Assembly (NCBI RefSeq): GCF_036711975.1
Contig: NC_091976.1
Location: 22,010,001 to 22,074,000, forward strand
DNA: 64,000 nt
From: Onthophagus taurus
Taxonomy: Eukaryota; Arthropoda; Insecta; Coleoptera; Scarabaeidae
Direction: 5' to 3'
In this document: piece after piece, positions 1 through 10,741 of the stretch
Layout: each line of letters starts with the position of its first letter
Numbering within the stretch: position 1 is the first letter of the stretch
The notes under the pieces: generated by a model
Told to the model about the DNA's origin: nothing
Seen by the model: only the letters and a program-made list of their open reading frames with translations
Databases searched by the model: none
Translations under genes and position numbers: made by a program

Positions 1-600
1 ACTTGTTCAGGACGGTAACATTTTTCTTCCATTAATTTTATTATTTCACCAGGAAACTTTGCAGTTTGCTGATGATCAGCTGAAGCTGATACACCACACA
101 ACTTAATGTTATGCAGATTAAAACGATGATTTTGAATCTTTCGAACCATCCCCTGCTTGCTTTAAATTTACAGCCATCTTCAGAACAATCCATATCACCC
201 GAAAAATGTTGATAAAGTTCCTGAGCTTTATCCATTAATGTAGCCCTAGTTAATGGTATATTTACCATGCGACCTTGGTCTACAATCCAAAGATAAAGAG
301 ACTTCTCCATTTTTTTAATATTTACGTCGCGAACTTGTGATGTTACCTTTAATGATGAAGGTATGGTGTTTTTTATACTATTTCTGATTACATCTTCTTG
401 TTTCTTTATAGATCTTATCTTAGATTCATTGACACCAAAGACCCAACCTACTTCGGTAGCTCTTTTCCCTTCCCGGAGCATATCAAGAACTTGAATCTTT
501 TTTTTTTTTGAGAATTATAACTGACTTTGCACGTTTTTCAATTAAATTTATTTCCGTCGCAGGTCTTTTTGTAGCCGTTGAGTACTGTTGTAAGATTAAT
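1..600 (-). mobile_element. Tigger/pogo-like DNA transposon, transposase fragment cut by the window edge
   Basis: The minus strand reads the N-terminal half of a Tigger (TIGD1-like) transposase. It has the CENP-B-type helix-turn-helix start (motif EGKRATEVGWVFGVNESKIR at 480-420), then KASRGWFERFK near 150, then SADHQQTAKFPGEI near 90-40, which runs off the left edge towards the DDE domain. The frame changes twice: once after GWFERFK, and once at a run of twelve A/T bases near 498-509. The copy is therefore dead. No terminal inverted repeat is visible on the right side. These elements move by cut-and-paste into TA sites. Family assignment rests on the order and spacing of these motifs. Confidence 0.85.
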
Positions 601-3600
601 TGCTTATAAATTATTATTATATAACACAAAAATAAGCACCTAACCTAACATAAACATTAACACGTTTGCTGCCGACTACGAATTAACTCGTATGTAAACC
701 ATGGTTAACGGTGTCGCTCGGCAGCGAATGTGTTAAAATCGATCGTAAATGAGGGATTCACAGAGAAACGCATGTGTGAAGCTGGTTGCTTGTAACATGC
801 TACATAAAATTGTATGTTTAAGCTGAGTATATAGGTTATTTTATAAATTTTTAATAAAAATAAGATTCTTTCGGATAGACTTAGGGTATCCAATATGAGG
901 CTATTTGGAAGGGTCGTAAACCCTACGAGATGCTAATAGCCAAAGTGGCAATACAGATAATGGAACGCAAACTGTCTGGCCGTTGTGTACCTATCGCCTG
1001 AACGTGGTGTCGCATTACGAAACGATGATATCCAGCAAACTAATTAGGGTACACACATACATGACAACACCCTGCTTCGTCCAACCTTTGCAAGCGTAAA
1101 CAATTTCGTACTCGAAAAAAGAATTCCCTCTACAGATATTTAATTACAACAAACATCGTACCACCAAATTTCTCCTCGAAGATCGGATTATATTGTTCGT
1201 TTTAGTGTTTGCAAGCTGGTGTTGATTTCATTAAGTGCTCGGTAAACTAATTCCTCGCACATGGTACATAGAATTAACTTATATTTACTAACTCAATTGA
1301 TTTTTGTAGACAAAGAACTTAGTTTATCAATAAAAAGTTACGTTTTTCTTATGTGATAAAAAAAGATAAATTTAGTTACAGCAATTCGTGTCTTCTTCAC
1401 GTCGGTGGATATCGTTCGGTTAGTTTTTACACCTCCGCCTCCATAATAATTCAAGCATCCGATAGCTTATCACGTCCGCTCATATCGATTGCGTCCGAGA
1501 TTAATGGGACTCGTAGATGGGGCGAATCGCACCAGGTCCCATTTCGGAAGATATAGCGCCCCGGTCGCCTATGAATAATAAATAAATCGTTAACTGCATA
1601 CAGTGTTTCGGTCGTCGGTGGCGCGTCGCGATGACTCCCACGAATCTGTATTTTAATTTCCTGTATGTGTTGTGGGCGACCCGGGAACATCACAGGACGA
1701 TTAATTCCATTCTATAGTCATTTCCAGCAAATTCGTAACAAAAATTATTTCTCCAAAAATTTTCCGTAATATTTACAGTAATTTTATCGAAATCAACTTT
1801 AGCTTAACTTTAACATATTTTTTTGATGATACAATATGAATGGCTCTGTACAATAGAGTTAAATTTTATTGAATTATCCTAAATGCATTGAATCGTTGTT
1901 CCTATATCTACATCGCAAACGAGAATCGAATGGATTTTGCTACGAGGTGCAGCCGGAGGGGTACATCAGTTCCGTTGGTACGAAAATTAATTGAAGAACT
2001 ATTGAGTACTCGTGCTTTTGAAATAGGTTTCCGGAACAATCCGGCCGAAGCAAATTTAATCAGTGCGCAAAATTTAGTGTCCGTTTGCGATGGAATTCGA
2101 AATACTCTCTCGAATGCGGGAATCCTTTATTCTCCGATGTTGTTTGGTTGTGTATTTGCGACATCTTGTCACTGGGAAGACAAACAGCGTCGTGCACAAA
2201 TCAAAAAACGAATATTACTCATCTCACGTATCTTGGTAGTATAATCGGCTCCGCGTTGTGCGGTTCCGGTCCGTTTTAAAATTCAAATCGGGTTGTATGT
2301 CATTGTAAAAACGTCCCCGCGGAAGTAAGACGTGATAAATACACGCGACCCGGATTTTTCTTGTAAGCACTCTTTTGTTTCGGGTTTTAAAATGAGGTGG
2401 AAAACTCGGCGCAAGAAAACCATATCTCCTTTTTCTTATTACAAAGTTGTTGGTTTTGCTTTATTAGTCCGTACAAAGTTCGTCATTTTTCGCGCTTTCC
2501 CTTTACGTTTTGTCCCCTCGCATTGCACACAGAATGATAAATTCTCAGAATATGCAAAGACGTTTCTAACCGGCCCCGTATTTCCGGAACCACATTTGGC
2601 ATAAATTCGCCGTCGTTGCCGCCGAGGAAAGCGCACCACATCGCACTTGTCCATCATAATTCAGGATTACGGGGTTGGCAGGGCGAAAAATCTCTATTTA
2701 TAGTGGGAGCATTCTAATGTCGCCCAGATGGTGCCGTAGACGTTATCGTACCCCCCTCGCCTATCAAGAACAATGTTGAAATATCTTCGTACTTTTTGTA
2801 AACCACCCGACAAGTATTTATTACAAGCATAAATCTTTTCTTGGGCACAAACCCGCCTTGTCCTTCGTGTTTCTTCACTTTCGAAGCGTGTTTATACCAC
2901 CGTTACTCATTTTTAGTGATTTACAAAGACGGCCCGGATTTACATTTTACCTAAAGTACATCAACTTTACTTATTTGTTTTATCTAATTCTTTTGTTGTT
3001 ACTCATAGAAATAAAAATAAATCATAATACGTCATTAATTTAAAAACGTTTTTCTTGGTATTGAAACGCATCAAACGTTAATCATAACAGGAAATTTACA
3101 ATCAACTCGAAATCTTAATTGGTCTTTTAGGTAATCGCGGTTTACTATGGAAATTGTTTGCGGTATTTCAGACGCAACTTCATCAAATGTAAACTTAATT
3201 AAAACTAATCTAAAATCAATGTTTTAATGTAAAGAAATATCAATATATGTATATCAATATAGTTCACATCGTCAGTATGATTCACGAAAATATATTGCTT
3301 TTAAAGCTGGAAGAAGATTAAAAGTATTTTATAGTTTGATTGATTAGGGTAAGATGGGTTTAAAATTTTTTACAAAGAAATAAATAATACCCGAAATTTT
3401 ATTTTTGTAATAAAGATAATTTTTGCTTTATTATCTTTAAACATGACATATCTTAATTTATTTCTTAATACTTTCTTTGAAAAGAATATTTAAAGATTAT
3501 CGGGTTATTCCATGTTGATCATTATTGACCGAATAAATATACTTTGTTACACATACATTGCTATTACTCCAGCATTTATATACATATTAACAATAACATT

Positions 3601-5039
3601 AATTCTTTATAATACCAACTTAATTAAAGTTATTCTAACTCTAGTCAAGTTGAAACATAACTATAATTATGTAAACAATTAAATTATACTTGTTCTTCCT
3701 CAAGTTAAAATCGATGAACGAAGGATGTTCAAAGAGAGTGTCAAAAAACTTTCTGAAACTATGGTTCTGTGAAATCTTCCTACGAAGAGAAAGCTTAAGA
3801 ATATTTTGTAATTGATACATGAACGAAGGCGAAGAAAGAAAATACGACATATCACAATTTCATTCTCCAAATCGTACTACAAGTTAATTGATTCATCATT
3901 AACTGCAAACTTAAATTCCAAGTCTTCTACGATTTCATTCAAACTATACTTAAATATCTACTTCCACTTTTAAGACGTACTTCATACAGTCGCGCCAGTT
4001 ATTAGGTGTTGTCTTTGCAAGGCAGTCGTTAAAAAGTCTTTTAACATAACCAGATTTAAATGTTTTATTATTTGCTTCAACGTCTTCTAAACGCAGAATT
4101 TTGGAACTGGTTCCTTCCATACAACGGTCGATTCCGTGCCGAATATGTTGACTTCACATGGAGTCTTTTTGCTTTGGCAATTAATCAAGTCAGAAATGGT
4201 ATTGGTCATACATTTCAAAATGCATTCGCAGGTTAGATCCTACTCTACCCATGGGACTCCTGCTTTATGTGTTCGTAACCTAACGCAGCATGTAGTACAA
4301 AGGCTATAGGCTTTAATAAGGGAGTTGTAAAGAAGTATACCAGAAAAACCATTGTAAATTATATCTCCCATGAAGAAATGGTAACACTAGATAGATGACT
4401 ACTCAGTTATTTGTTGTATGGTTTCCAAGATTTGTAAAATTTTCTGAAACATCAAAAAACCTCCCAGATTACAGATTACGCGAGAGAGAGTAGTCTTCAT
4501 AACAGCAACGATCTTCAAATCTGGCTATGAAGTAACCCAGGAAAAATCGTAACTCTTTCAAATTTCAACGTTTTTCAAAATGCAACAATTAACTGATATG
4601 TATTAATCATTTCCAAGGTACAGGAAAGTAGTCAATTAAACTATCTATATTCACCGATAACATTTTTCTCTCAGCACATATAACTGACATAGCTGAACAA
4701 TTGGAATTGTTTCCGACTAACATATCACCTAAAAAGATAGGTTTTTGCAAACTCTAATAATGATATACCGACTAAGAAGATTCAATTTAATGATGCTAAA
4801 TGTAGCCTAAAATTATAATGATCATTTCAAAAGTTAAAAAAGGAACGGAAAAGATTATTCGAAAAAGTAGAGAGATCGCTAGTTTAACACATTTCCATAA
4901 AATATGAGTAAAAAGTGGAATATAATAAAAATTTTATCGAGTTTTGCTCATTAATCTTATACATCTCCTTTCTGTTCAATGATATCCTTAGTCTTATTCG
5001 TCAAGTAAATTGTTAATTTGCGTCCATAATCTAAAACCG
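601..5039. other. Gene-poor stretch with a GC-richer block at about 1380-2760
   Basis: No convincing gene is seen. Open frames at 1353-1693, 1888-2244 and 2332-2657 overlap on both strands and match nothing I recognise. The block 1380-2760 is visibly richer in G and C than its AT-rich surroundings, which could mean a conserved non-coding element or an old repeat. From 2760 to 5039 the sequence is AT-rich and unassigned. Confidence 0.4.
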
Positions 5040-5365
5040 TCTTTACCGTATAGGTCGTCTTTCGTCTCTTTTGGTTTTATAATGCTTTGATAATTTTAGG
5101 CCATCACCCAAAATTATTTCCTGGTATTTAACCGATGGAGATGGTTAACGTCATGGTCAGATTCACTGTTGCAGATTTTTCACAAACACAGTAGTTTAGT
5201 ACTTTAGTTTTAGTACTTGACATTTTCCTAGATAAGTCCCAAATCTTCATTTATGCAACCATTTTAATATTTGGTTGTATAGAGTTTGTAATTTTGCTGT
5301 GGCTTTATCCAGTATGTTGCTATGTGAGATGAGCATTGTGTCGTCTGCATATTACAAGATATACA
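5040..5365 (-). mobile_element. LINE (jockey-like) reverse transcriptase fragment
   Basis: Reading the minus strand from 5365 downwards gives YADDTMLISHSNILDKATAK, followed by LQTLYNQILKWLHK. This is the catalytic YxDD box and the following segment of a non-LTR reverse transcriptase. Lower down, VKYQEIILGDGLKLSKHYKT matches the usual VKYLGITLDRRLTWKxHI block. Several stops and frame changes break the frame, so this is a dead fragment. Jockey or CR1 clade is likely from the motif spacing. Confidence 0.75.
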
Positions 5366-5595
5366 GCTCAGGGTTGAAATTGTTTGGATCTTTTGCATAG
5401 ATGGTCGTATGAGTACCTATAGGTTATGTAAGGTGGAAGAAAGGGGGAGTCTTGTTTGGATGAGAAAGATAATGAAAATGTGTCGTCAATCCTTACTTGA
5501 AACGTTCTGTTTTCTAAAAGTTTGCCGATTTAAAGTAATCATTTTGAATAATAATATATTGTGAAAAGATCTACATATTATATTTTTATTTTTAA

Positions 5596-5734
5596 CCTTT
5601 AGAGGACCGGGACCACTACTTAAGTGGTGGTCTATGTTATCAGTCTTTGTATATGATAAATATATCATATGAAGTACATTTTGTATCGATTTTCTTCAGA
5701 CAATATGTTACCTAAAATCCCGGCCCCCTAAAGG
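5596..5734. mobile_element. 139-bp piggyBac-type MITE with TTAA target duplications
   Basis: A short non-coding element begins CCTTTAGAGGACCGGG and ends CCCGGCCCCCTAAAGG. These ends are imperfect inverted repeats of each other. TTAA flanks both ends (5592-5595 and 5735-5738), which is the target duplication of piggyBac transposases. An inner hairpin (ACCAC / GTGGT around TACTTAA) lies near 5611-5632. It must have been moved in trans by a piggyBac-like enzyme. Confidence 0.75.
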
Positions 5735-5738
5735 TTAA

Positions 5739-6670
5739 CTAGAAAGAACGTTTTGAATCATTCACAAATTTAAAAGACAGATTTTAAAAGTTTGTAAAAA
5801 GAATGTTTGAAAAGCTCACAAGTTTTGCACAAAGCCCTTGTCAATAAGTAGAGGGATTATGCTAATCACGAGTATTTATGTAATCATTCAATTTGAAAAT
5901 TGGAGGTGTATTTAAGGAGGACTTTGAGTTTTTGATTCATTTTGGGAAGCCCTGTATCCTGCCTGAAATGTGTAGGAATGTGTAGGAATGTGTGGGAGGG
6001 CTTCTTTGTAAGTGACCAAGCACAGCTGTTATTATTATTATGTCCTTAGAACTTTAACATGGTACTAAAATTGTTCAGAAAAAATTTAAAAATTATGCGA
6101 TTTTTGATTACAATTTTAATGATGAAAATAAAGAAGTGTGAAAAGAAAAGCTATTAATAGGCCAATTAATTAACTTTATTAATCAATTAATAACTCCATA
6201 AATTTTCAGTTTTCTATCAAAAAATTTCTTGAGTAAATTTATCGAATTCATGAAATTTCTCAAATAATATGAGTATAATATTTCAAAGATATTTTTAAAT
6301 AATTAATGTTTAGAGAACATGATACTTAATTCAGCCTTTATCATCTCAATAAAACTAGTTTAAGTCTATTTATTTCTAGAAAAGCAAACATCTATAAATA
6401 AAAGTTATTTGTTAAAATTCTTTTGTACTCAATTAAAAAACACAGAATTAACTTATAAATTCAATTTTATCCAATTTATTGACAACTTTAACAATTTAAA
6501 TACATTTTAATAATTATATCATCTTCTTATTCTTAATCAATTAACATCATCTTCAAAACTTAAAACGAACCTTTCCCATTTTTACCTGAAAACATAGTAA
6601 AAAATATAAATTCAATGTTACAAATATATTTAAATACATAAAAAAAATTTATGTGGGTATGTTGTTATTA
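5739..6670. other. AT-rich intergenic stretch, nothing recognised
   Basis: The sequence is AT-rich with no supported open frame, RNA gene or clear repeat. A short direct repeat of GGAATGTGTA lies near 5970-5995. The right end leads into the first small peptide gene on the minus strand. Confidence 0.4.
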
Positions 6671-6841
6671 TTACCAAACTCGTCTGCATTGCGCACCAGG
6701 ATAAGGTCTTATATATCCTATTGGACATCGGCGTTTATTTTGGGGAACATAAACTGGGGCAGATTCAACAAATTCCGTATAATAAACCATCAGTATGATC
6801 AAAATAACCGTAACAACGAAAGCACACCGAATAATACTCAT
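6671..6841 (-). CDS. GBP/ENF-like secreted cytokine precursor, 56 aa
   Basis: This single-exon gene encodes 56 residues and is the first of the cluster. Residues 1 to about 28 form a strong signal peptide (hydrophobic FVVTVILIILMVYY, then a small-residue cleavage region). The C-terminus is NKRRCPIGYIRPYPGAQCRR followed by VW. It has the two cysteines, C-x2-G-Y, and C-R-R of growth-blocking peptides, with a loop of 12 residues between the cysteines instead of the usual 11. The KRR just before the first cysteine is a possible convertase site. The predicted product is a small extracellular peptide closed by one disulfide. The family call is from motif and architecture; its activity is inference. 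The start is the only in-frame ATG ahead of the hydrophobic segment. Confidence 0.75.
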   Translation of the reverse strand: MSIIRCAFVVTVILIILMVYYTEFVESAPVYVPQNKRRCPIGYIRPYPGAQCRRVW

Positions 6842-7329
6842 GGTGAAAATTATACGTTGTTGTTTTTCGACAACTGCGGAACGTTTACGTTTGATAGATT
6901 ACGCATCTGAGCTTTTTATATGCATTATTAAGGCAGGAAGCACGATTAGATAAGCATTGAACTTACGCAGAAAATAAAATATCAACAGTAGCAATCAATC
7001 AATCAAATAAATAAAATTTCCCAATGCTATACTTACACGGAAATACATAATTTCAATTCCCAATTTTATGTTATTGTTTTGCGAAAAGCCGGAATTTTTG
7101 TTGTTGAACTCTATTTATTTAATTTTTTTCTAATTCATCATTAAAAATGACATCATATTGCGGTGTTCGAATTTTTAACATTAAATGTTATTTAAATTTA
7201 TTCTAACCAATATGACGCATTGAGTAATCTCAAATTAATAACAACCGATAAGAATGATATGATATCGTGAAAGTGAGTAATCTGTTTATAAAACGTGGTC
7301 TTGTAAGGAAATTTTTATATCGAGTATAA

Positions 7330-7515
7330 TTACCATTGTGTCTTGTTAAATTCAGGTTTACAAACTCCGTTTACCAATATGTAACCGTTAGCACAAGGAG
7401 CACCAACGATGTTTGCTATTTGATGATGTACACTATAATTAGCACTTCTAGTAAAAACAATCTCATAAAAGCTTACACATAAAGTCAATAAAAAAATTAA
7501 CTTGAACGGAATCAT
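7330..7515 (-). CDS. GBP/ENF-like secreted cytokine precursor, 61 aa
   Basis: The ATG chosen at 7515 gives MIPFKLIFLLTLCVSFYEIV, a good signal peptide. The frame is open further upstream, but that part is basic and not signal-like. After a short pro-region comes GAPCANGYILVNGVCKPEF and a tail NKTQW. The motif C-x2-G-Y-x4-G-x-C-K-P-x-F matches GBP/plasmatocyte-spreading peptide, where the tail is C-K-P-T-F. The loop is 10 residues, one shorter than in lepidopteran GBP. Its closest relatives are the next two copies upstream (7613-7718 and 7768-7953), which share the ILVNGVC core, so this looks like a recent tandem duplication. A GATAAG palindrome lies 65-80 bases upstream (7578-7595). The product should be secreted and act extracellularly. 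Confidence 0.8.
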   Translation of the reverse strand: MIPFKLIFLLTLCVSFYEIVFTRSANYSVHHQIANIVGAPCANGYILVNGVCKPEFNKTQW

Positions 7516-7612
7516 GGTTCTTATGAAACTAACCGATTTTAACGCGAACTTCAAGTGACTAATAATAACCAAGAATTTCGATAAGTTTTTATCGAAAAAA
7601 ATATATTACCTA

Positions 7613-7718
7613 TTACACTTTATTAAATTCTGGTCTGCAAACTCCATTTACAAGAATCCATCCATCTTGGCAAGGAACAGTGACAATGTTTAAAATGTCA
7701 GCATCCGTACTTGCTCTA
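7613..7718 (-). pseudogene. Headless copy of the GBP-like C-terminal module
   Basis: The minus strand reads SRASTDADILNIVTVPCQDG and then WILVNGVCRPEFNKV with a proper stop. This is nearly the same as the tail of the gene at 7768-7953, which lies about 30 bases away. There is no ATG or signal peptide, and an in-frame stop lies just upstream. A pyrimidine-rich stretch ending CTAG or GTAG precedes the copy and could be a 3' splice site. I found no donor of the right phase in the neighbouring gene. It is most simply a partial tandem duplicate that has lost its head. An alternative terminal exon is possible but unsupported. Confidence 0.6.
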
Positions 7719-7767
7719 CTAGCAAAAATTTAATCAATTTTTTTTAATTTACGTAAATACTACCTAT

Positions 7768-7953
7768 TTACACTTTATAAAATTCTGGTCTGCAAACTCC
7801 GTTCACAAGAATATAACCATCTTGGCAAGGAACAACCACTACATTTGAAGTATCAACATCCACTGATCGCTTATTAATATCCCTAGCCATAACAACGGCT
7901 AAGAAAACCATGTAAAAATATAAGAAAACGGTTAAAATCTTAACGGGAGTCAT
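7768..7953 (-). CDS. GBP/ENF-like secreted cytokine precursor, 61 aa
   Basis: One exon encodes 61 residues. Residues 1-23 (hydrophobic ILTVFLYFYMVFLAVVMA) form the signal peptide. A short pro-region containing KRSVDVDTS follows, then VVVVPCQDGYILVNGVCRPEF and YKV. The KR at residues 28-29 is a likely convertase site that would release a peptide of about 30 residues with one disulfide. The loop between the cysteines is 10 residues. A TATA-like run (TATATAAATAG on the minus strand, near 7988-7998) sits about 40 bases upstream of the ATG. The gene is almost identical in its tail to the headless copy 50 bases downstream. Family assignment is from the conserved C-x2-G-Y ... G-x-C-R-P-x-F pattern. 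Confidence 0.8.
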   Translation of the reverse strand: MTPVKILTVFLYFYMVFLAVVMARDINKRSVDVDTSNVVVVPCQDGYILVNGVCRPEFYKV

Positions 7954-9093
7954 CTTGATAACTGAATAATTCCGTTGTATTCCCGCTATTTATATACAGA
8001 AACAAGCGGTTTAAATTATGTCGGGACTTTTCTAAATATTTGCTTTTTTATTGGTTATAGGTAGATAAATTAATGGATTGTTTAAAGCCAACATAATTAT
8101 CCTTTCATAAAATAATGAGATATCGTTTTTTATCGGCTTAATGGAAATATACACTTGAGAAATTGCGAAATTAATAAATTTCAAATATTTCAATAATAAA
8201 TAAATGTAACTATTTTAATATGCATACAAATATTACTTTTTTTATTAAATTATTTATTGTAACTATGTATATTATAAATAACTTATAATTTATAAACAAC
8301 AACTATGTAATCCTAATATTTAAGTCATCTTATCTTTTTATGTCTATAGTTCAATTGATACTTATCGTTCATCTGCTTTACCTACTTACTGATAAAGAGT
8401 TGGTTTCCACAAACAATATAAAGTAAATGGTTATTTCTGCTTAAATATGATAACAAACAACTTTGCTTGTTAAACAACACTACTTTATTTCCTTTCATAC
8501 AGTGAAAAAATAAAGTTAATAATCTTAACTGAATCATTTAGCATGTACGACACTTACCCATCCTTGTAGGTAAATGTTTATTTTATACGTATCAAAAATA
8601 GATTTGTAAACTCCAAGGAGCTGGCCATAAAACACTCTATCTAAATCATATACTCTATGATCAACAGTTTCGTGTGAATATGAATTAAATATAATTCCTC
8701 AGCCGCAGGCGACCTTGGCTTAATCAGGCTGAATCAGTTATTTTCCGTTCTAAGTTCAGTCGAGATGGCTTGTGTCCGAGGCGCTACAACATGTCTTGAT
8801 CGCTTTCGAGTTGACAACATCAGGGTGTTGTCATTCAGTACAACCCGACACCTCTAATGGTGTCGGATTGCAAGATTTCCTCCAACAACAATTCAACAAG
8901 AATTTTGCCAATTCCAGGCGTTCGATATTTTGTCTATAATTAGCAATGTTGTAATTTCTCAAACATTATGGGAAAGTTAGCTTTATTGTTCAAATTATCT
9001 ACCAACTTCTTAAAAGTTGTAGATGAGAAGGAACTTCATACATAACAAAGTAATAGATTCATTGACTTAAAGAAAAAATTACGCTATTTGTAA
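7954..9093. other. Intergenic stretch with one copy of a CCTCRGCC-type repeat
   Basis: No supported gene is present. A copy of the dispersed motif CCTCAGCCGCAGGCGACCTT (8697-8720) shows that a repeat seen again at 25 kb, 47 kb and 51 kb begins here. The minus strand at about 8540-8680 is open for some 45 codons and has a GVYKSIF segment faintly like the GVCRPEF of the neighbouring peptides, but it has no cysteine pair and is not called. Confidence 0.4.
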
Positions 9094-9360
9094 CCTACCT
9101 AGATGAAATGATAAGAATATGCAGAATTAGAACAAAGAAATTCCAGGTTGGATATAGGAATATACAACCTCTGGAAATTACAGAGGGAGCTTTTGCGGAT
9201 GATGTTGTGATTATAGCAGATGGGCAGAATGAATTACAAGACGGATTAGATAAATGGATTTTGGCATTGAACAACTTTGAAATGAAGATGAATAAAAACA
9301 AAAAAAGTTATGGTGATAGGAGAGAAGATTGTAGGGGTGATAAGACAGTAGGATAGAGAG
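9094..9360 (+). mobile_element. LINE reverse transcriptase fragment
   Basis: The plus strand encodes EGAFADDVVIIADGQNELQD followed by GLDKWILALNNFEMKMNKNK. This is the F/YADD catalytic box and downstream helix of a non-LTR retrotransposon reverse transcriptase of the type common in insects. Nothing of the endonuclease or the C-terminal part is left, so the copy is a short truncated fragment sitting between cytokine genes. Confidence 0.75.
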
Positions 9361-9724
9361 GAAGTATTATAAATTTCTAGGAGTTTAACTCAAGGATAGA
9401 AAAGATGGTAAGATTTTATTATGATATGAATAATCTGTTTATTTGATTATAGAAATATATCGAAGGAAACGAAGCTGAATATCAAAGTAATATATAGACC
9501 ATGCGTATGCTTATATTTAAAAAGTTGTTAAAAATAATTAAAGAAATTATTTAAGACCATAAAGAAAACTAGAAATTTCTTTTATTTAAACTTTGAAAAT
9601 TAATAATAAAACATACAATTTGTAACAAAATATAGCTTTAAATAGGCAACCCAATTAACCGATGAACAACTTAAGCTGTATAAATTTTTACAAAAATAAT
9701 TTTTGAAATTTAAATAAAAAGCTT

Positions 9725-9982
9725 TTACCATTGCATTCTACATGCACCATCGACGCTAACGTATCCTTGATTACATGGAACTTCGATTATTCTTCGCGAT
9801 TGATGTGGTTGAAGACATGGAACATACCAATAAAAGCGATCGTTTTCGTTGGTATAAAGAATATCGCAAGGCGTGGTAGGTGTTAATTCAACATTTTCAT
9901 CATCAGATTCTGTTAGTTCTACGTCTGCGAACACTACACCACCATACACGATCAATACAATTAAAATTCTTCTTAAAAACAT
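9725..9982 (-). CDS. GBP/ENF-like secreted peptide with a second Cys pair, 85 aa
   Basis: The ATG at 9982 opens a signal peptide (MFLRRILIVLIVYGGVVFA). A longer acidic and Thr-rich pro-region follows (ELTESDDENVELTPTTP). It contains two additional cysteines in CDILYTNENDRFYWYVPC before the usual module IIEVPCNQGYVSVDGACRMQ and a final W. The terminal module has the C-x2-G-Y and C-R pattern with a loop of 10 residues. The additional pair suggests two disulfides, unlike classical GBP. RR at the start of RRIIEVPC is a possible convertase site. A CTTATCT (GATA-type) site lies about 66 bases upstream. The aromatic end (QW) departs from the usual EF. The function is inferred from the family only. 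Confidence 0.75.
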   Translation of the reverse strand: MFLRRILIVLIVYGGVVFADVELTESDDENVELTPTTPCDILYTNENDRFYWYVPCLQPHQSRRIIEVPCNQGYVSVDGACRMQW

Positions 9983-10187
9983 TTTTAGATGTGATGAAAT
10001 AATAACATTAAAGACCAAACTGTGACAAGTAAGTTCAATCCCGATTTCTTATCTTTATGTTTACTCTTCGCAATAACGCAATAAATGCTCTAAAAGATAA
10101 TCAACTAAGAATAAAAATCTTTATTACTTTTTTTTATTACTATGATTATTATTTTTGTTAATTTATTAATCAATAAATGATATAGTT

Positions 10188-10484
10188 TTAATATTCTCGT
10201 TCACATTTTCCAGTAATACCCATAACATATCCTTGTGAGCAACCAACATTGATTATATTCAATTTTGAAACGTTGGTAAATTGTGACTCGCCATTTCCGC
10301 TTGGTAATATAACCGTTTGATTCTTTGATTGATTATTATTGGAGTTTATGTGGCAACAAGAGCAACAAGCACAACAAAATCCACCGTTATAAGGACAAAA
10401 TCGCTTTCCGAAACGTTGGTAATATCTTGAATATCCTAAAACTATTATCACCGATAAGATTAAAAATACGTTTGCCAATCGCAT
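10188..10484 (-). CDS. GBP/ENF-like peptide with a Cys-rich pro-region, 98 aa
   Basis: One exon encodes 98 residues. The signal peptide is MRLANVFLILSVIIVLGYS. A short basic segment (RYYQRFGKR) then leads into a dense cysteine cluster, FCPYNGGFCCACCSCCH, followed by an Asn/Ser-rich linker. The end is NIINVGCSQGYVMGITGKCE and REY, which fits the GBP-like module with an 11-residue loop. The residue after the second cysteine is Glu rather than Lys or Arg. The Cys cluster is not a feature of known GBP precursors; it could bind metal or form several disulfides. KR before FCPYN may be a processing site that separates two peptides. The gene lies head-to-head with 10742-10945, and the 257-base spacer between them holds several GATA-type sites. 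Confidence 0.75.
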   Translation of the reverse strand: MRLANVFLILSVIIVLGYSRYYQRFGKRFCPYNGGFCCACCSCCHINSNNNQSKNQTVILPSGNGESQFTNVSKLNIINVGCSQGYVMGITGKCEREY

Positions 10485-10639
10485 GTTGTCTTCGTCGTGT
10501 TAAATACCGAACTGGGTAATTCCCAATTATCATTTAAAATGTTATTTATCATTATTCAAGGATAAAGGTTCAAATTATGTTATTAATTAAAAAATTTTTT
10601 TAAGTTAAAGTGCGATTTACAACGCAATATAAATCTGTT

Positions 10640-10701
10640 GATAAGTTCTTATCAACAATTTCTTGTTTTTATTAAACGAGAAACCACATAAAGTTGATAA
10701 G
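10640..10701. promoter_or_regulatory. Paired GATA-type sites in the divergent promoter
   Basis: Within the spacer of the head-to-head genes lies GTTGATAAGTTCTTATCAAC (from about 10637), a near-perfect palindrome holding two GATAAG sites. A third GATAAG is at 10696-10701. Insect GATA factors (serpent family) drive fat body, haemocyte and gut genes and bind this motif. Binding here is inference. Confidence 0.45.
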
Positions 10702-10741
10702 TTGTCGCTGAAAACAGTTATGATTTGAAATATATAAAAGG

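Noticed and set aside
8540-8680. Minus-strand open frame with GQLLGVYKSIF, faintly like GVCRPEF.
   Set aside because: It has no cysteine pair, no signal peptide and no start codon. The likeness is too short.
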